From a virus, in IMG/VR virus record IMGVR_UViG_3300030061_001646, positions 2,085 through 30,918 of that record: 28,834 nucleotides of DNA. One strand, given 5' to 3'. Shown here piece after piece: positions 1-8,320 of this stretch. Position 1 is the stretch's first letter; every line of letters starts with the position of its first letter. The position numbers and the translations under genes were made by a program. The notes under the pieces are model-generated. The model saw nothing but the letters and a program-made list of their open reading frames with translations. It was not told the origin of the DNA and made no database searches.

Positions 1-300
1 GAAGCAGATGTGTTTGCAGAACTTCTTTATCATAATTATTTAAAAAGAGATATTAAGGATGCTGAAGATAGGTTTAAGTTAGTGTTTGATATCTCTACTA
101 GGAATAAAATAAGTGAAAAGCTTAACATTTCTAATGCAGTTATACAGCAAGCTCTTGGAGGTTTGAGAAAAAAGAACGTTATTAAGGGTATAACGATAAG
201 AGAAACTTTTGCAGTAGAACCAGAGAACGGTGTATTTAATTTGAATTTTAAATTTGTAGTTAAAAGTAATCTCGTGATTAAGAAAGCTAAAGCAATTTAA
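1..300 (+). CDS. 3' end of a winged-helix/HTH-like phage protein (5' truncated)
   Basis: The reading frame is open from the first base and has no internal ATG. A GTG at position 10 is in frame, but nothing suggests it is the start, so this is most likely the last ~99 codons of a longer gene. The stretch around KISEKLNISNAVIQQAL followed by a basic LRKKNVI segment and two beta-strand-like stretches resembles a winged helix-turn-helix, with recognition helix near 'SNAVIQQAL'. Such a fold would bind DNA. The gene ends directly against the next ATG, so it belongs to the operon leading into the terminase genes. It could be a replication or transcription factor; I cannot tell which. Confidence 0.6.
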   Translation, partial: EADVFAELLYHNYLKRDIKDAEDRFKLVFDISTRNKISEKLNISNAVIQQALGGLRKKNVIKGITIRETFAVEPENGVFNLNFKFVVKSNLVIKKAKAI

Positions 301-483
301 ATGGTATCTAGAGTAATTAGTGTCTACAATGGTGACTTAGATAAGTTAATGAAAGACCTAATTGTTTATGAGATAGTAATTAAAGGATGGAAAGAAAAGA
401 ACCCTGATTACAGTATTGATTTAATTATAGATGTTGATGAAGGTGAGTTTTATACGTTATCAGTGAAATGCAAAAAAGTGTAG
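301..483 (+). CDS. Small protein of unknown function (60 aa)
   Basis: The ATG follows the upstream TAA with no gap, so translation is probably coupled. The product is short, acidic in the second half (IDVDEGEF) and ends in a basic CKKV tail. Predicted strands alternate with one helix (residues ~12-32). I see no signal peptide, membrane segment or known motif. The 3' end overlaps the next gene by 16 nt in another frame. It is kept as a gene because it fills the space exactly between two neighbours with stop/start contact. Confidence 0.55.
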   Translation: MVSRVISVYNGDLDKLMKDLIVYEIVIKGWKEKNPDYSIDLIIDVDEGEFYTLSVKCKKV

Positions 484-752
484 ATAGAATAATAAAAGAA
501 GCAGCAGAAAAGTACAATTTACCAGAAGAAGTAATTATCGCTATTTTTGAATCTCCTTATAAATGTGCAAGAACTAAAATATCAAAAGTTGAAAAAGAAA
601 AATTAGATAGTTTTGTTAATATAAGGTTCAAAAAATTAGGGTTACTTTATGCTGATCACGCAAAAATAAAAGCTATAGAAAATGCAAGAACTAATAGAAG
701 TAGTAAGAGTGACCAAATCAGCCGAGACAGGAATAGTAGACAAAACTCGTAA
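468..752 (+). CDS. Small conserved-type Bacteroidota phage protein (94 aa)
   Basis: The pattern 'IIKEAAEKYNLPEEVIIAIFES' (residues ~8-29) followed by a Phe-Asn-Ile-Arg-Phe-Lys-Lys-Leu-Gly block and 'LLYADHAKIKAI' is one I recall from short proteins encoded near the terminase genes of Bacteroidota phages, where the core ends at a G-K/L-L-Y motif. No function is known to me. The last ~24 residues (rich in Arg, Ser and Asn) are encoded in DNA that also encodes the start of the next protein. They look like an unconstrained tail. The gene overlaps the previous one by 16 nt and the next by 71 nt. Confidence 0.65.
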   Translation: MQKSVDRIIKEAAEKYNLPEEVIIAIFESPYKCARTKISKVEKEKLDSFVNIRFKKLGLLYADHAKIKAIENARTNRSSKSDQISRDRNSRQNS

Positions 753-963
753 AATAATAGAATGGAGAGACGTAGTTGCAATAGAAGAGGCTGGTATAGA
801 GACAATAAATGACACAGAAGAAGAAAACTTAACACTAATAAATTTATCATACATGGATATTTTAGTTACAGAAGATTATTCTGTGTTAGTTAAAAAGTGG
901 AAAAAGTATAAAACCTACATTAAGAATGAGGAGAGTAATCTAAACTTTGGTAAGCTAAACTAG
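682..963 (+). CDS. Hypothetical protein (93 aa)
   Basis: The start is the ATG at 682, inside the preceding gene and in another frame. No later ATG would keep the N-terminal half, which reads like a proper beginning (MQELIEVVRV). The product is acidic in the middle (IEEAGIETINDTEEENLT) and has a basic Lys/Trp/Tyr-rich segment (KKWKKYKTYIK) near residues 72-82. No membrane segment or recognised domain is visible. It sits in the pre-terminase operon, 5 nt before the next ATG. A shorter protein from the GTG near 709 is possible. Confidence 0.5.
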   Translation: MQELIEVVRVTKSAETGIVDKTRKIIEWRDVVAIEEAGIETINDTEEENLTLINLSYMDILVTEDYSVLVKKWKKYKTYIKNEESNLNFGKLN

Positions 964-968
964 AAATA

Positions 969-1403
969 ATGAAAGAAATAAGCAAAAAAGAATACAGTCT
1001 TTTAGACTTAAAAGAGAAGTTAAACTACTACTCAGTTACATCAAGGAAATGTGTTACAGAAGGATGTACAGAAGAAAATATAAAAACTGAAGATAATAGT
1101 GAAGAGCCACCTTTTGCTTTTATATATGCTATGGAGATGACAAAGAATGGGCCCATTTCAAAGAATTTGCCTATTAAACATGTATGCACAACTTGTATGG
1201 TAAAGAAGCAAGTTGTAGATCAGAAGTTTTTTAAGAAGAAAGAAGAAAAGAAGTTTAGTTTTAGTACAACTAAAATGAAAGGGAATAGAGGTAGTAATTA
1301 TTACAAAGACTTTTCAAAGCAATCCTGGAAAGCAGACCCTGAAGCAGGTAAAGGTGCAACAGTAATGAGTGAAAAAGATATTAATAGACTAAATAATTTA
1401 TAG
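969..1403 (+). CDS. Possible zinc-ribbon protein (144 aa)
   Basis: Two cysteine pairs are visible: C28-X4-C33 and C73-X2-C76. Their arrangement, about 40 residues apart and each near short strands, would suit a single tetrahedral zinc site (treble-clef or ribbon type). The central part is highly charged (KKKEEKKFSF) and the C-terminal third is Gly/Lys/Ser-rich and probably disordered before a short terminal helix. I do not recognise a family. The neighbours (GroES-like and candidate TerS genes) suggest a role in virion assembly or DNA packaging, but that is inference from position only. Confidence 0.55.
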   Translation: MKEISKKEYSLLDLKEKLNYYSVTSRKCVTEGCTEENIKTEDNSEEPPFAFIYAMEMTKNGPISKNLPIKHVCTTCMVKKQVVDQKFFKKKEEKKFSFSTTKMKGNRGSNYYKDFSKQSWKADPEAGKGATVMSEKDINRLNNL

Positions 1404-1406
1404 AAG

Positions 1407-1730
1407 ATGGAATTTAAAAACCCTTATTTAGAAGTAAAGATAACACCAACTAGAAACAACATTATAGTGGAGAACCCTATAAAACCAAAACCAAAATCAA
1501 GTATTGCATTAACTCCTGAAATGGAAGCAGAGCAAGAAATGGCATGGAATCAAGAGCAACTAAAAAATGCAGAGAAAGCTAAAGTACTGTCTGCAGGTAA
1601 TAGTTGTGTAGAAGTTAAAACAGGTGACACTGTAAAAATAAAGACAGGACGCTTCTTAAGTGCAGAACCACTAGAGAATGGAAAATATTTAATGTTTACT
1701 GAAGGAGATGTAATGGCAATTTACAAGTAA
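1407..1730 (+). CDS. GroES/Cpn10-like co-chaperonin
   Basis: Residues ~17-38 (NNIIVENPIKPKPKSSIALT) match the first strand and mobile loop of Cpn10, including the small hydrophobic IAL triplet where GroES contacts GroEL. After an inserted helical segment (residues ~39-57, Glu/Gln-rich), the C-terminal half follows the Cpn10 order: AKVLSAG, VKTGDTVKI, then FTEGDVMAIYK, equivalent to the closing 'ReddIlavi' strand of GroES. The length of 107 residues is close to the family norm of 95-100. Phage co-chaperonins such as T4 gp31 cap host GroEL to fold the capsid protein; the same role is likely here, with the capsid gene 6.6 kb downstream. The stop codon abuts the next ATG. Confidence 0.72.
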   Translation: MEFKNPYLEVKITPTRNNIIVENPIKPKPKSSIALTPEMEAEQEMAWNQEQLKNAEKAKVLSAGNSCVEVKTGDTVKIKTGRFLSAEPLENGKYLMFTEGDVMAIYK

Positions 1731-2300
1731 ATGAGTACACTATTAGGAACACTTGATACAGAGCTTAATTTTTGGGAAGCTAATCCCAACTTTAAATCTA
1801 TAAAACTGTTTAGGCAGTTCATGTTAAAAGATAAATCTAAAAAGAAAGACTATAGCTCGCGAGTAATGTGGGCTATTGCTCTTTGTTATGATAAGAACAT
1901 AGAGAATACTTGGAAAAACATGGCTATAGAAGAGAAAAAAGCTCTTTTAGCTACTGATATAATTGATAAAGAAGACTTTAATTGGGATGACATAGCACAT
2001 TTAGAGTTTTGTTACCAAGATAGAGTGATGAGTTTACCTGAAAAGGATCTTTTATTGTTTGAGGAGAAGCTTCATAAGCGTCAGAAGTTTATGGACAACA
2101 CAGAATACAGTTGGGATAGCTTAGATGAGCAGGGTAAAAAGATTTTAGGTACAGCTAAACAGCTTGATGACATGATGGCTAACACTAAAAAGCTGTATGA
2201 TCAGTTAAAACAACTACAATCTGAGTTTATACAGTCAGAAGAAGAAGGTCATGTTAGAGGAGGACGTACAGAAAGTGCTTCTGAACAAGGATTAATTTAG
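1731..2300 (+). CDS. Candidate small terminase subunit (189 aa)
   Basis: The gene lies immediately before the large terminase gene (1 nt gap), the usual place for TerS. The protein is almost wholly alpha-helical by eye. An N-terminal half with several Trp/Phe residues (residues ~12-120) is followed by a clear coiled coil (about 135-172: GTAKQLDDMM, TKKLYDQLKQLQSEF) and a short Gly/Arg/Ser tail. A helical oligomerising middle and flexible tail fit small terminases, but I see no definite helix-turn-helix. TerS is usually too divergent to recognise by eye in this phage group, so the call rests on position and architecture. Confidence 0.42.
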   Translation: MSTLLGTLDTELNFWEANPNFKSIKLFRQFMLKDKSKKKDYSSRVMWAIALCYDKNIENTWKNMAIEEKKALLATDIIDKEDFNWDDIAHLEFCYQDRVMSLPEKDLLLFEEKLHKRQKFMDNTEYSWDSLDEQGKKILGTAKQLDDMMANTKKLYDQLKQLQSEFIQSEEEGHVRGGRTESASEQGLI

Positions 2301-2301
2301 A

Positions 2302-4587
2302 ATGGGATTTATAAAGATAAATAACAGAAATAATTTTTTAATAGGAGAGTTACCAGAACTACACCCTAAGTCTAAAAACTACACTTTGTTTTGGAGAGAG
2401 GAGAAGAGAAGGTGTATAGAAGGCTTTTGGGGTGTAGATTCAAGTGACGTTTCGTTAAATTTGAAAAATAAAGATGTAGAGAGACATGAGAGTAGAGGTA
2501 ACTGGAGATGGATGCCGCCTAATCTTTATTTCTATGTAAATTATGGTATTATCTTACATAACCCACCTGATGCTCCTAAGACTGCACCTAAAAAGAAAAT
2601 GAGACCACTTTTAAGAGATTTTGAGTGGGAATTCTTTTACAATTACATGGAATGTAGAGGATTTTCAGGCTTTCAAAGAGATGATGAGCGTTGTTGTTTA
2701 AGAGATCTTAAATTATACTACGACAAAAAACTAGATAAAGAAGATTTAAGTAGTATTGCATACAAAGAAAACGGAGAACTTAAGGAGTATGCACCTGCTA
2801 GAGAGTATTTACGCCAACTATGGCATGAACCTATGGGATTACCTGATTATTCTAACACTGCACTTAATCTTTTTTTACTAGGAGCTAGGGGTGGTGGTAA
2901 ATCATACCTTAATGCTGTAGGAGTTATAGAACATGAAGTAGTATTTGACGGAGCAAGGTACTATACAGAGGAATCTATTAAAAACCCATCTACAGTTGAA
3001 GTGTTTGTAGGAGCAGCAATGGCATCTAAGTCAGGTGACATTCTTAAAAAGACTAAAACTGCTATGGTTAACATGCCTGGTAGTTGGGGAAAAGGGTCTA
3101 GTTATGTTCCCGCACCTTTTTACAAAGAAATGGCAGGAACTCTTAAATCAAACAACATAGAAAATCCTTGGAGACATGAATATGAAAAAAAGGTAGGAGG
3201 TAAAAAGTACATTGCAGGTAGTGGGTCTAATGTTAAACATGGAGTTTATACAGTAGAAAACGCTGAAGCGGCAGCAGGTACTAGACCAGGTGTAATGGTG
3301 ATAGAGGAAGTTGGACTATTAGCAAATGTACTTACAGTACATGCTTCAAATGAAGCTTGTCAGATGAAAGATGGTACAGTTAAGTTTGGAACATCTATAT
3401 ACATTGGTACTGGAGGTAATGTAGAAAAAATACAAGAAGCAGAAATAATATTTAGAGATCCAAAAGCTTACAACTTTTTAGAATTTGAAGATGAGTGGGA
3501 AGATACAGGTAAGATAGGATGGTTTGTACCTGCTTATTACATGGATGGAAACTTCAAAGATGAAAATGGTAATACCCTTACAGAGAAAGCAATAGCAAAT
3601 TACAAAGAACGTAGAGAAGAAAAAAGAAGAGCAAATTCAGCTGCAGCTATTGATGGAGAACTAATGAATTATCCACTTAAGCCATCTGAAATGTTTTTAA
3701 ATGCTAAAGGAAACATCTTTCCAATAGCAGATCTTAAAGTAGTTCAAGCAAACATTAAGACTAAAAAACATGAATACCGTAATAAGCACTGGTTTGGTGA
3801 AATTATATTAGACGGTAAAGGTAAGGTAAAGTGGAAAAACACAGACGCTATTAATCTTGTAAAAGAATGGCCAATTAAAGACAACAAAAATAAACCTGGG
3901 GTTATTGAAATAGCTGAAATGCCTAAAAAACAATCTGATGGTACTGTATTTCCAAACAGGTATTTAGCAGGAACAGATACATATGATGATGATGCGTCTT
4001 CTACTAAATCATTAGGTTCTATATTTGTACTAGACAGTTGGACAGATAGGATAGTAGCAGAATACACAGGACGTAGAAGTGCAGAAGAGTTTTATGAAAT
4101 AACAAGAAGACTTTGTTTGTTTTACAAAGCTCTCAACAACTATGAGCAGAATAAAAAGGGACTTTATATACATTACAAACATAAAAACTCTCTTCATTTG
4201 TTAGCAGAAACTCCAGAAATACTTAGAGATCAAGCTAATGCAACTATATCAAAAGTAGGTAACCGTAAATACGGTACAACTGCAACAGCTCAAGTAAATG
4301 CTTACGCGCTTAGGCTTGTACTTAAGTATTTAATTACACCTGCATATGGAGAAGACAATGAAGAAGTGCAGAATATGCACAAGTTGAGGTTCTTAGGAGC
4401 ACTAGATGAATTAATAGCACACAATGAAAACGGAAACTTTGACCGTGTATCAGCGTTAGGTATGTTAGCTATACTTAAAGAAGACAAGTTTTCTATACTA
4501 AAACGTAAAGACGAACAAAAGAACAGAGAAATAGGATTAGAGAATGATGAGTTTTTTACATCAAGAATGACACGTCCTATATATTAG
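2302..4587 (+). CDS. Terminase large subunit (TerL), DNA-packaging ATPase/nuclease
   Basis: This motor protein docks on the portal, pumps DNA into the prohead and cuts it. The ATPase domain has the Walker A loop GARGGGKS (residues ~194-201) and a Walker B with catalytic glutamate, VMVIEEVG (~331-338). The C-terminal RNase H-like nuclease domain shows its first acidic motif in LAGTDTYDDD (D559 onward) and a late one in NFDRVSALGM (D714). The 761-residue length is large compared with classical TerL proteins but normal for crAss-like phages, which carry a long N-terminal extension. It starts 1 nt after the candidate TerS gene. A 70-nt AT-rich gap separates it from the portal gene. Confidence 0.95.
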   Translation: MGFIKINNRNNFLIGELPELHPKSKNYTLFWREEKRRCIEGFWGVDSSDVSLNLKNKDVERHESRGNWRWMPPNLYFYVNYGIILHNPPDAPKTAPKKKMRPLLRDFEWEFFYNYMECRGFSGFQRDDERCCLRDLKLYYDKKLDKEDLSSIAYKENGELKEYAPAREYLRQLWHEPMGLPDYSNTALNLFLLGARGGGKSYLNAVGVIEHEVVFDGARYYTEESIKNPSTVEVFVGAAMASKSGDILKKTKTAMVNMPGSWGKGSSYVPAPFYKEMAGTLKSNNIENPWRHEYEKKVGGKKYIAGSGSNVKHGVYTVENAEAAAGTRPGVMVIEEVGLLANVLTVHASNEACQMKDGTVKFGTSIYIGTGGNVEKIQEAEIIFRDPKAYNFLEFEDEWEDTGKIGWFVPAYYMDGNFKDENGNTLTEKAIANYKERREEKRRANSAAAIDGELMNYPLKPSEMFLNAKGNIFPIADLKVVQANIKTKKHEYRNKHWFGEIILDGKGKVKWKNTDAINLVKEWPIKDNKNKPGVIEIAEMPKKQSDGTVFPNRYLAGTDTYDDDASSTKSLGSIFVLDSWTDRIVAEYTGRRSAEEFYEITRRLCLFYKALNNYEQNKKGLYIHYKHKNSLHLLAETPEILRDQANATISKVGNRKYGTTATAQVNAYALRLVLKYLITPAYGEDNEEVQNMHKLRFLGALDELIAHNENGNFDRVSALGMLAILKEDKFSILKRKDEQKNREIGLENDEFFTSRMTRPIY

Positions 4588-4657
4588 CTATAAATATTTT
4601 GTATTTATTTTTAAAACATCTTGTTATTATTATTATAAATTTTAATTTTCGTAAATT

Positions 4658-7060
4658 ATGGCAACTCCTGAAAAAGTTATACATTTCCCCGCACAGAAAA
4701 AATCTTTAAGTAAAAAGAATAAAGAGTGGAGAAAACAAAACATTAATGCTGCAGAAGACTATGCGTTTCATAGAGATGAAGGACTTAGAAAAAGCACAAA
4801 AAATAAAAAGATAAACTATGATTTGTATAGTGATATCTTAGATCAGGAAGATGTTGAAAAAACATGCAACCCATTTAAACTTAAAAATCTAACAGCACCT
4901 GCTTCAATGCAGAACTATCCTATAGCTAATCCTAAAATTGATTTACTTGTAGGGGAAGTTTTAAAGCGTAAATTAGATATAAGAGTAAGAGTAGGTAATG
5001 CAGACGCTATATCTCAAAAAGAAAAAGAGCTAAAATCATCATTAGTTAAGCTTATGATGGAAAGCATTGATAATGAAAACCTTACAGAAGAAGAAATGCA
5101 AAAAAAGCTTGCTGACTTTGAAAGGTTTAAAACATATGAGTTTCAAGACCATAGAGAAGAGATGGCTACTCATATATTAACACATCTTCAACAAAAACTA
5201 AAAATTGAACAAACATTTGCTAAAGGATTTAAAGATGCTTTAATTGCAGGTGAAGAAATATACCAAGTAGACGTAATTGGAAATGAACCAATACTACAAA
5301 GACTTAATTGTAAACATGTTAATATAATTAGATCAGGAGAATCTTCACATATAGAAGACTCTGATGTAATAACTATAAGAAGCTGGTATTCTCCAGGAAG
5401 AATTATAGATGAATATCACGAAGAGTTAACACCTGCAGAAATTGACATGTTAGAAGAAGGTTCTTTTTCAGGCGCTTCTGCATCTAACGGTATTGGAGAA
5501 CGTAAGCCTATTAATTTAGATCCAGAAACATTTGATCCTGATTGGTGGAGTGACAATGACTTTGGTAGTGTTTTTGACGAAGATGGTAATATTAGAGTAT
5601 TAAAAGTATATTGGAAATCTAGAAGAAAAATGCTTAAAGTTACTAAAATCAATGAATTTGGTAACGAGGTGGTTTCTCTAGAAGATGAAAACTACAAAAT
5701 AAACAAAGACTTAGGTGAAAAATCTAAAGTTCTTTGGATAAATGAATGGTGGGAAGGACATAAAATTGGAGGATCATCCGTACAAGGTGATGATAGAGCA
5801 ATCTATTTGAGAATGCAGCCTAGAAAAATCCAATTTAGAAACATGGAAAATCCTTCTAAATGCCATCCTGGAATTATAGGTACAATATACCAAACAAATG
5901 ATAATACTTCAGTTTCATTAATGGATAGAATGAAACCTTACCAATACATGTATAATGTACTTATGTACAATACAGAGTTAGCTATTGCTAAAAACTATGG
6001 TAAGATAATGTCATTAGATTTAGCTAGAGTTCCTGAAAATTGGAAGATTGATCAGTGGTTATCTTTTGCACAAGGTATGAATCTAGCTGTTTATGATTCT
6101 TTTAAAGAAGGTAACAAAGGTGCAGCAACAGGTAAGCTAGCAGGAGGACAACAACTTCCTACACCTGTTATAGATCTTGAGATGGGTAATACCATACAGC
6201 TATATATTAGCATGTTAGGATACATCAAACAAGAGTTAGGTGAAATATCAGGAGTATCTCCAGGAAGACAAGGGCAAATATCAGCAAGAGAAGCAGTAGG
6301 TAATGTAGAAAGAGAAGTAATTCAGTCTTCTCATATTACTGAGTATTGGTTTGCAGAGCATGAAGCTACACAAATTAGAGTATTAGAAGCTTTATTAGAA
6401 ACAGCTAAGTTTGCTTGGAGAAATAAAGAGAATATAAAAGTACAATATGTACTAGATGAAGGAAGTACAAAGTTATTTGAAATAGACGGTGAAATTTTTA
6501 ATGAAGCTGACTATGACATACATGTAACTACAGGGTCTATGAATGACAATTTAAGAGAAAGCCTTAAGCAACTTGCACATGCAGGATTACAAAATGGTAT
6601 GATTAACTTCTCTCAATTGTTAGACATTATGACTACTAATTCAGTTAGTGCTATTAAGCGTAAGATTGAAAGATCTGAAGAAGACGCTAAAGCTCAAGCA
6701 CAAAAACAACAAGAGCAAGAACAGCAAATGGCACAACAACAACTTCAACAGCAAGCTGCTATTGAAGAACAAAAAGCACAAGCTGAAGTTGATAAACAAC
6801 TTAGAGAATTAGAAGACAACCAGCGTGATAGAGAAAACGCTATATTGTTAAAACAACTAGACATAAACGCTAAAAATTCTGCAGAAACTAGTAAGGAAGG
6901 ACTAGAAAAGATTAAAATAGAAGCAGAAAAAATGCAAAAAGATTTCCAAATTAAGCAAAGTTCCTTAACTGAAATAGAGAGATCAAACAGAGCTAAGGAA
7001 GAAATTGAGCTTAAAAAAGTTGAAGTAGCTAAAAAGAATAAGACAACTTCAACAAAATAG
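4658..7060 (+). CDS. Portal protein (crAss-like, 800 aa)
   Basis: The portal dodecamer occupies one capsid vertex and is the docking site for terminase and then the tail. Evidence is the position directly after TerL, the length (~800 aa), and a mixed alpha/beta core with a stem/wing-like middle: WGSP-type loops are absent, but SWYSPGRIIDEYHEEL, a conserved-looking EISGVSPGRQGQIS and a helical ITEYWFAEHEATQIRVLEAL occur at residues ~530-590. From about residue 670 the protein becomes a long Gln/Lys/Glu coiled coil (QKQQEQEQQMAQQQLQQQ), matching the C-terminal barrel/crown extensions of large portals. No signal or membrane segment is seen. Confidence 0.9.
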   Translation: MATPEKVIHFPAQKKSLSKKNKEWRKQNINAAEDYAFHRDEGLRKSTKNKKINYDLYSDILDQEDVEKTCNPFKLKNLTAPASMQNYPIANPKIDLLVGEVLKRKLDIRVRVGNADAISQKEKELKSSLVKLMMESIDNENLTEEEMQKKLADFERFKTYEFQDHREEMATHILTHLQQKLKIEQTFAKGFKDALIAGEEIYQVDVIGNEPILQRLNCKHVNIIRSGESSHIEDSDVITIRSWYSPGRIIDEYHEELTPAEIDMLEEGSFSGASASNGIGERKPINLDPETFDPDWWSDNDFGSVFDEDGNIRVLKVYWKSRRKMLKVTKINEFGNEVVSLEDENYKINKDLGEKSKVLWINEWWEGHKIGGSSVQGDDRAIYLRMQPRKIQFRNMENPSKCHPGIIGTIYQTNDNTSVSLMDRMKPYQYMYNVLMYNTELAIAKNYGKIMSLDLARVPENWKIDQWLSFAQGMNLAVYDSFKEGNKGAATGKLAGGQQLPTPVIDLEMGNTIQLYISMLGYIKQELGEISGVSPGRQGQISAREAVGNVEREVIQSSHITEYWFAEHEATQIRVLEALLETAKFAWRNKENIKVQYVLDEGSTKLFEIDGEIFNEADYDIHVTTGSMNDNLRESLKQLAHAGLQNGMINFSQLLDIMTTNSVSAIKRKIERSEEDAKAQAQKQQEQEQQMAQQQLQQQAAIEEQKAQAEVDKQLRELEDNQRDRENAILLKQLDINAKNSAETSKEGLEKIKIEAEKMQKDFQIKQSSLTEIERSNRAKEEIELKKVEVAKKNKTTSTK

Positions 7061-7069
7061 CTATAACTA

Positions 7070-7096
7070 AGAGTGAAATATTTCGTATATCACTCT
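7070..7096 (+). other. Hairpin between portal and scaffold genes
   Basis: AGAGTGA (7070-7076) and TCACTCT (7090-7096) form a perfect 7-bp inverted repeat. After one A-A mismatch, three more pairs follow. There is no T tract downstream, so it is not a standard intrinsic terminator. It could be a processing site or mRNA-stability element. Nothing else is recognisable in this 95-nt gap apart from a very AT-rich leader. Confidence 0.45.
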
Positions 7097-7155
7097 AGAA
7101 AATTTGGAATTCTAATTAAGAATGTTTTTAATTTGTAATTATAATAAATTTTATT

Positions 7156-8295
7156 ATGGAAGGAGAGGATTTATTTGAAGGACTGGATGCTAATTTTTTA
7201 GAAGAAGGCGCCAGTGAAGGAACACTAGACATACCAGGCTTTGACGCAACAACGGGAGAAGTTTATGGTACAGAAACAGAAGAAAAAGAACCAGGAGATG
7301 AACCTGATTTACAAAAAGAATTAAATTTTGTACAAACAAGCGAGGAAACAGAAGAAAGTGTACAAAACAATGATGAAGATATTGATGAAGATGCCCCAGA
7401 CTCAGAAGAGTCTAACTCTTCTCCACTTACTTCCTTAACTTCTGCTCTTCGCGAGGATGGGGTTCTTTCATCTCTTTCTGATGATGAATTAAAAGAGATT
7501 AAGTCTGGTTCAGATTTAATTAACGTTATCAGAAAACAGGTAGAAAAAAATGAATATTCTGATTTGAATGAAGACCAAAAAGAATATTTAAAAGCTTTAA
7601 GAAATGGAGTCCCTGAAGACTCTTATAGAGAAGCAAAAAATTCTTCAAAACAACTAGCTGATATCAGCGCCTTTGATTTAGAAGGAGAAGATAAGCTAGA
7701 TTTTAGAAGAAAAGTACTTACTCAAGATTTTTTAGTTAAAGGTTTTGAGCAGTCAGAAGCTGAAAAGTACGCAGAACGTTCTATAGATCTTGGTGAAGAT
7801 GTTGAAGACTCTAAAAAAGCTTTAGCCAGACTTCAGAAAGTAGAGAAAGAAAGAATTGCAAAACTTTCTGAAGAGGCAGAGACTAGAAATAAAGAGGCGC
7901 AGGAAAACTATCAAAAAAGACTAAATACTTTGAAAACTAAAGTATTAAGCACTAAAGAAGTTATTCCTAATTTAAAAGTCAACGAAGACACACAAAACAA
8001 GGTCTATGACTTAATGACAAAAACTGCAGGTTATGATAGAAACAATAATCCTATAAGTGCAGTAGTTAAAAGTATGATTGAAGATCAAGACTACTTAGTT
8101 AAACTTAACTACTTACATCACTTAACAGATGGATTTAAAAGTTGGGATTCACTAACTGGACCTGTTTCAAATTCTGCAGTTAATAAACTAGATAGAGCTT
8201 TAGCAGCCCAAGACGCTAAAATTAAACAAGGCGTTTCAGGAAAACAAAAAAAGAATGCTAGTGGGTTACTTGGAGCTTTAGATAATATTATATAA
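7156..8295 (+). CDS. Scaffold/head-assembly protein (379 aa)
   Basis: The gene sits between portal and capsid genes, where scaffold genes lie. The first ~90 residues are strongly acidic and low complexity (many Glu/Asp, e.g. ETEEKEPGDEPD, DEDIDEDAPDSEES). The rest is charged and helical, with a probable coiled coil around residues 215-275 (KKALARLQKVEKERIAKLSEE is the core), and ends with a Lys-rich KQKKN segment before a short hydrophobic tail. Acidic, coiled-coil, portal-to-MCP proteins act as internal scaffolds that are lost or cleaved during maturation. I see no protease signature. The ATG follows a 95-nt AT-rich gap without a Shine-Dalgarno. Confidence 0.65.
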   Translation: MEGEDLFEGLDANFLEEGASEGTLDIPGFDATTGEVYGTETEEKEPGDEPDLQKELNFVQTSEETEESVQNNDEDIDEDAPDSEESNSSPLTSLTSALREDGVLSSLSDDELKEIKSGSDLINVIRKQVEKNEYSDLNEDQKEYLKALRNGVPEDSYREAKNSSKQLADISAFDLEGEDKLDFRRKVLTQDFLVKGFEQSEAEKYAERSIDLGEDVEDSKKALARLQKVEKERIAKLSEEAETRNKEAQENYQKRLNTLKTKVLSTKEVIPNLKVNEDTQNKVYDLMTKTAGYDRNNNPISAVVKSMIEDQDYLVKLNYLHHLTDGFKSWDSLTGPVSNSAVNKLDRALAAQDAKIKQGVSGKQKKNASGLLGALDNII

Positions 8296-8320
8296 AAGAA
8301 AACTTATTAAATAGATAGAT

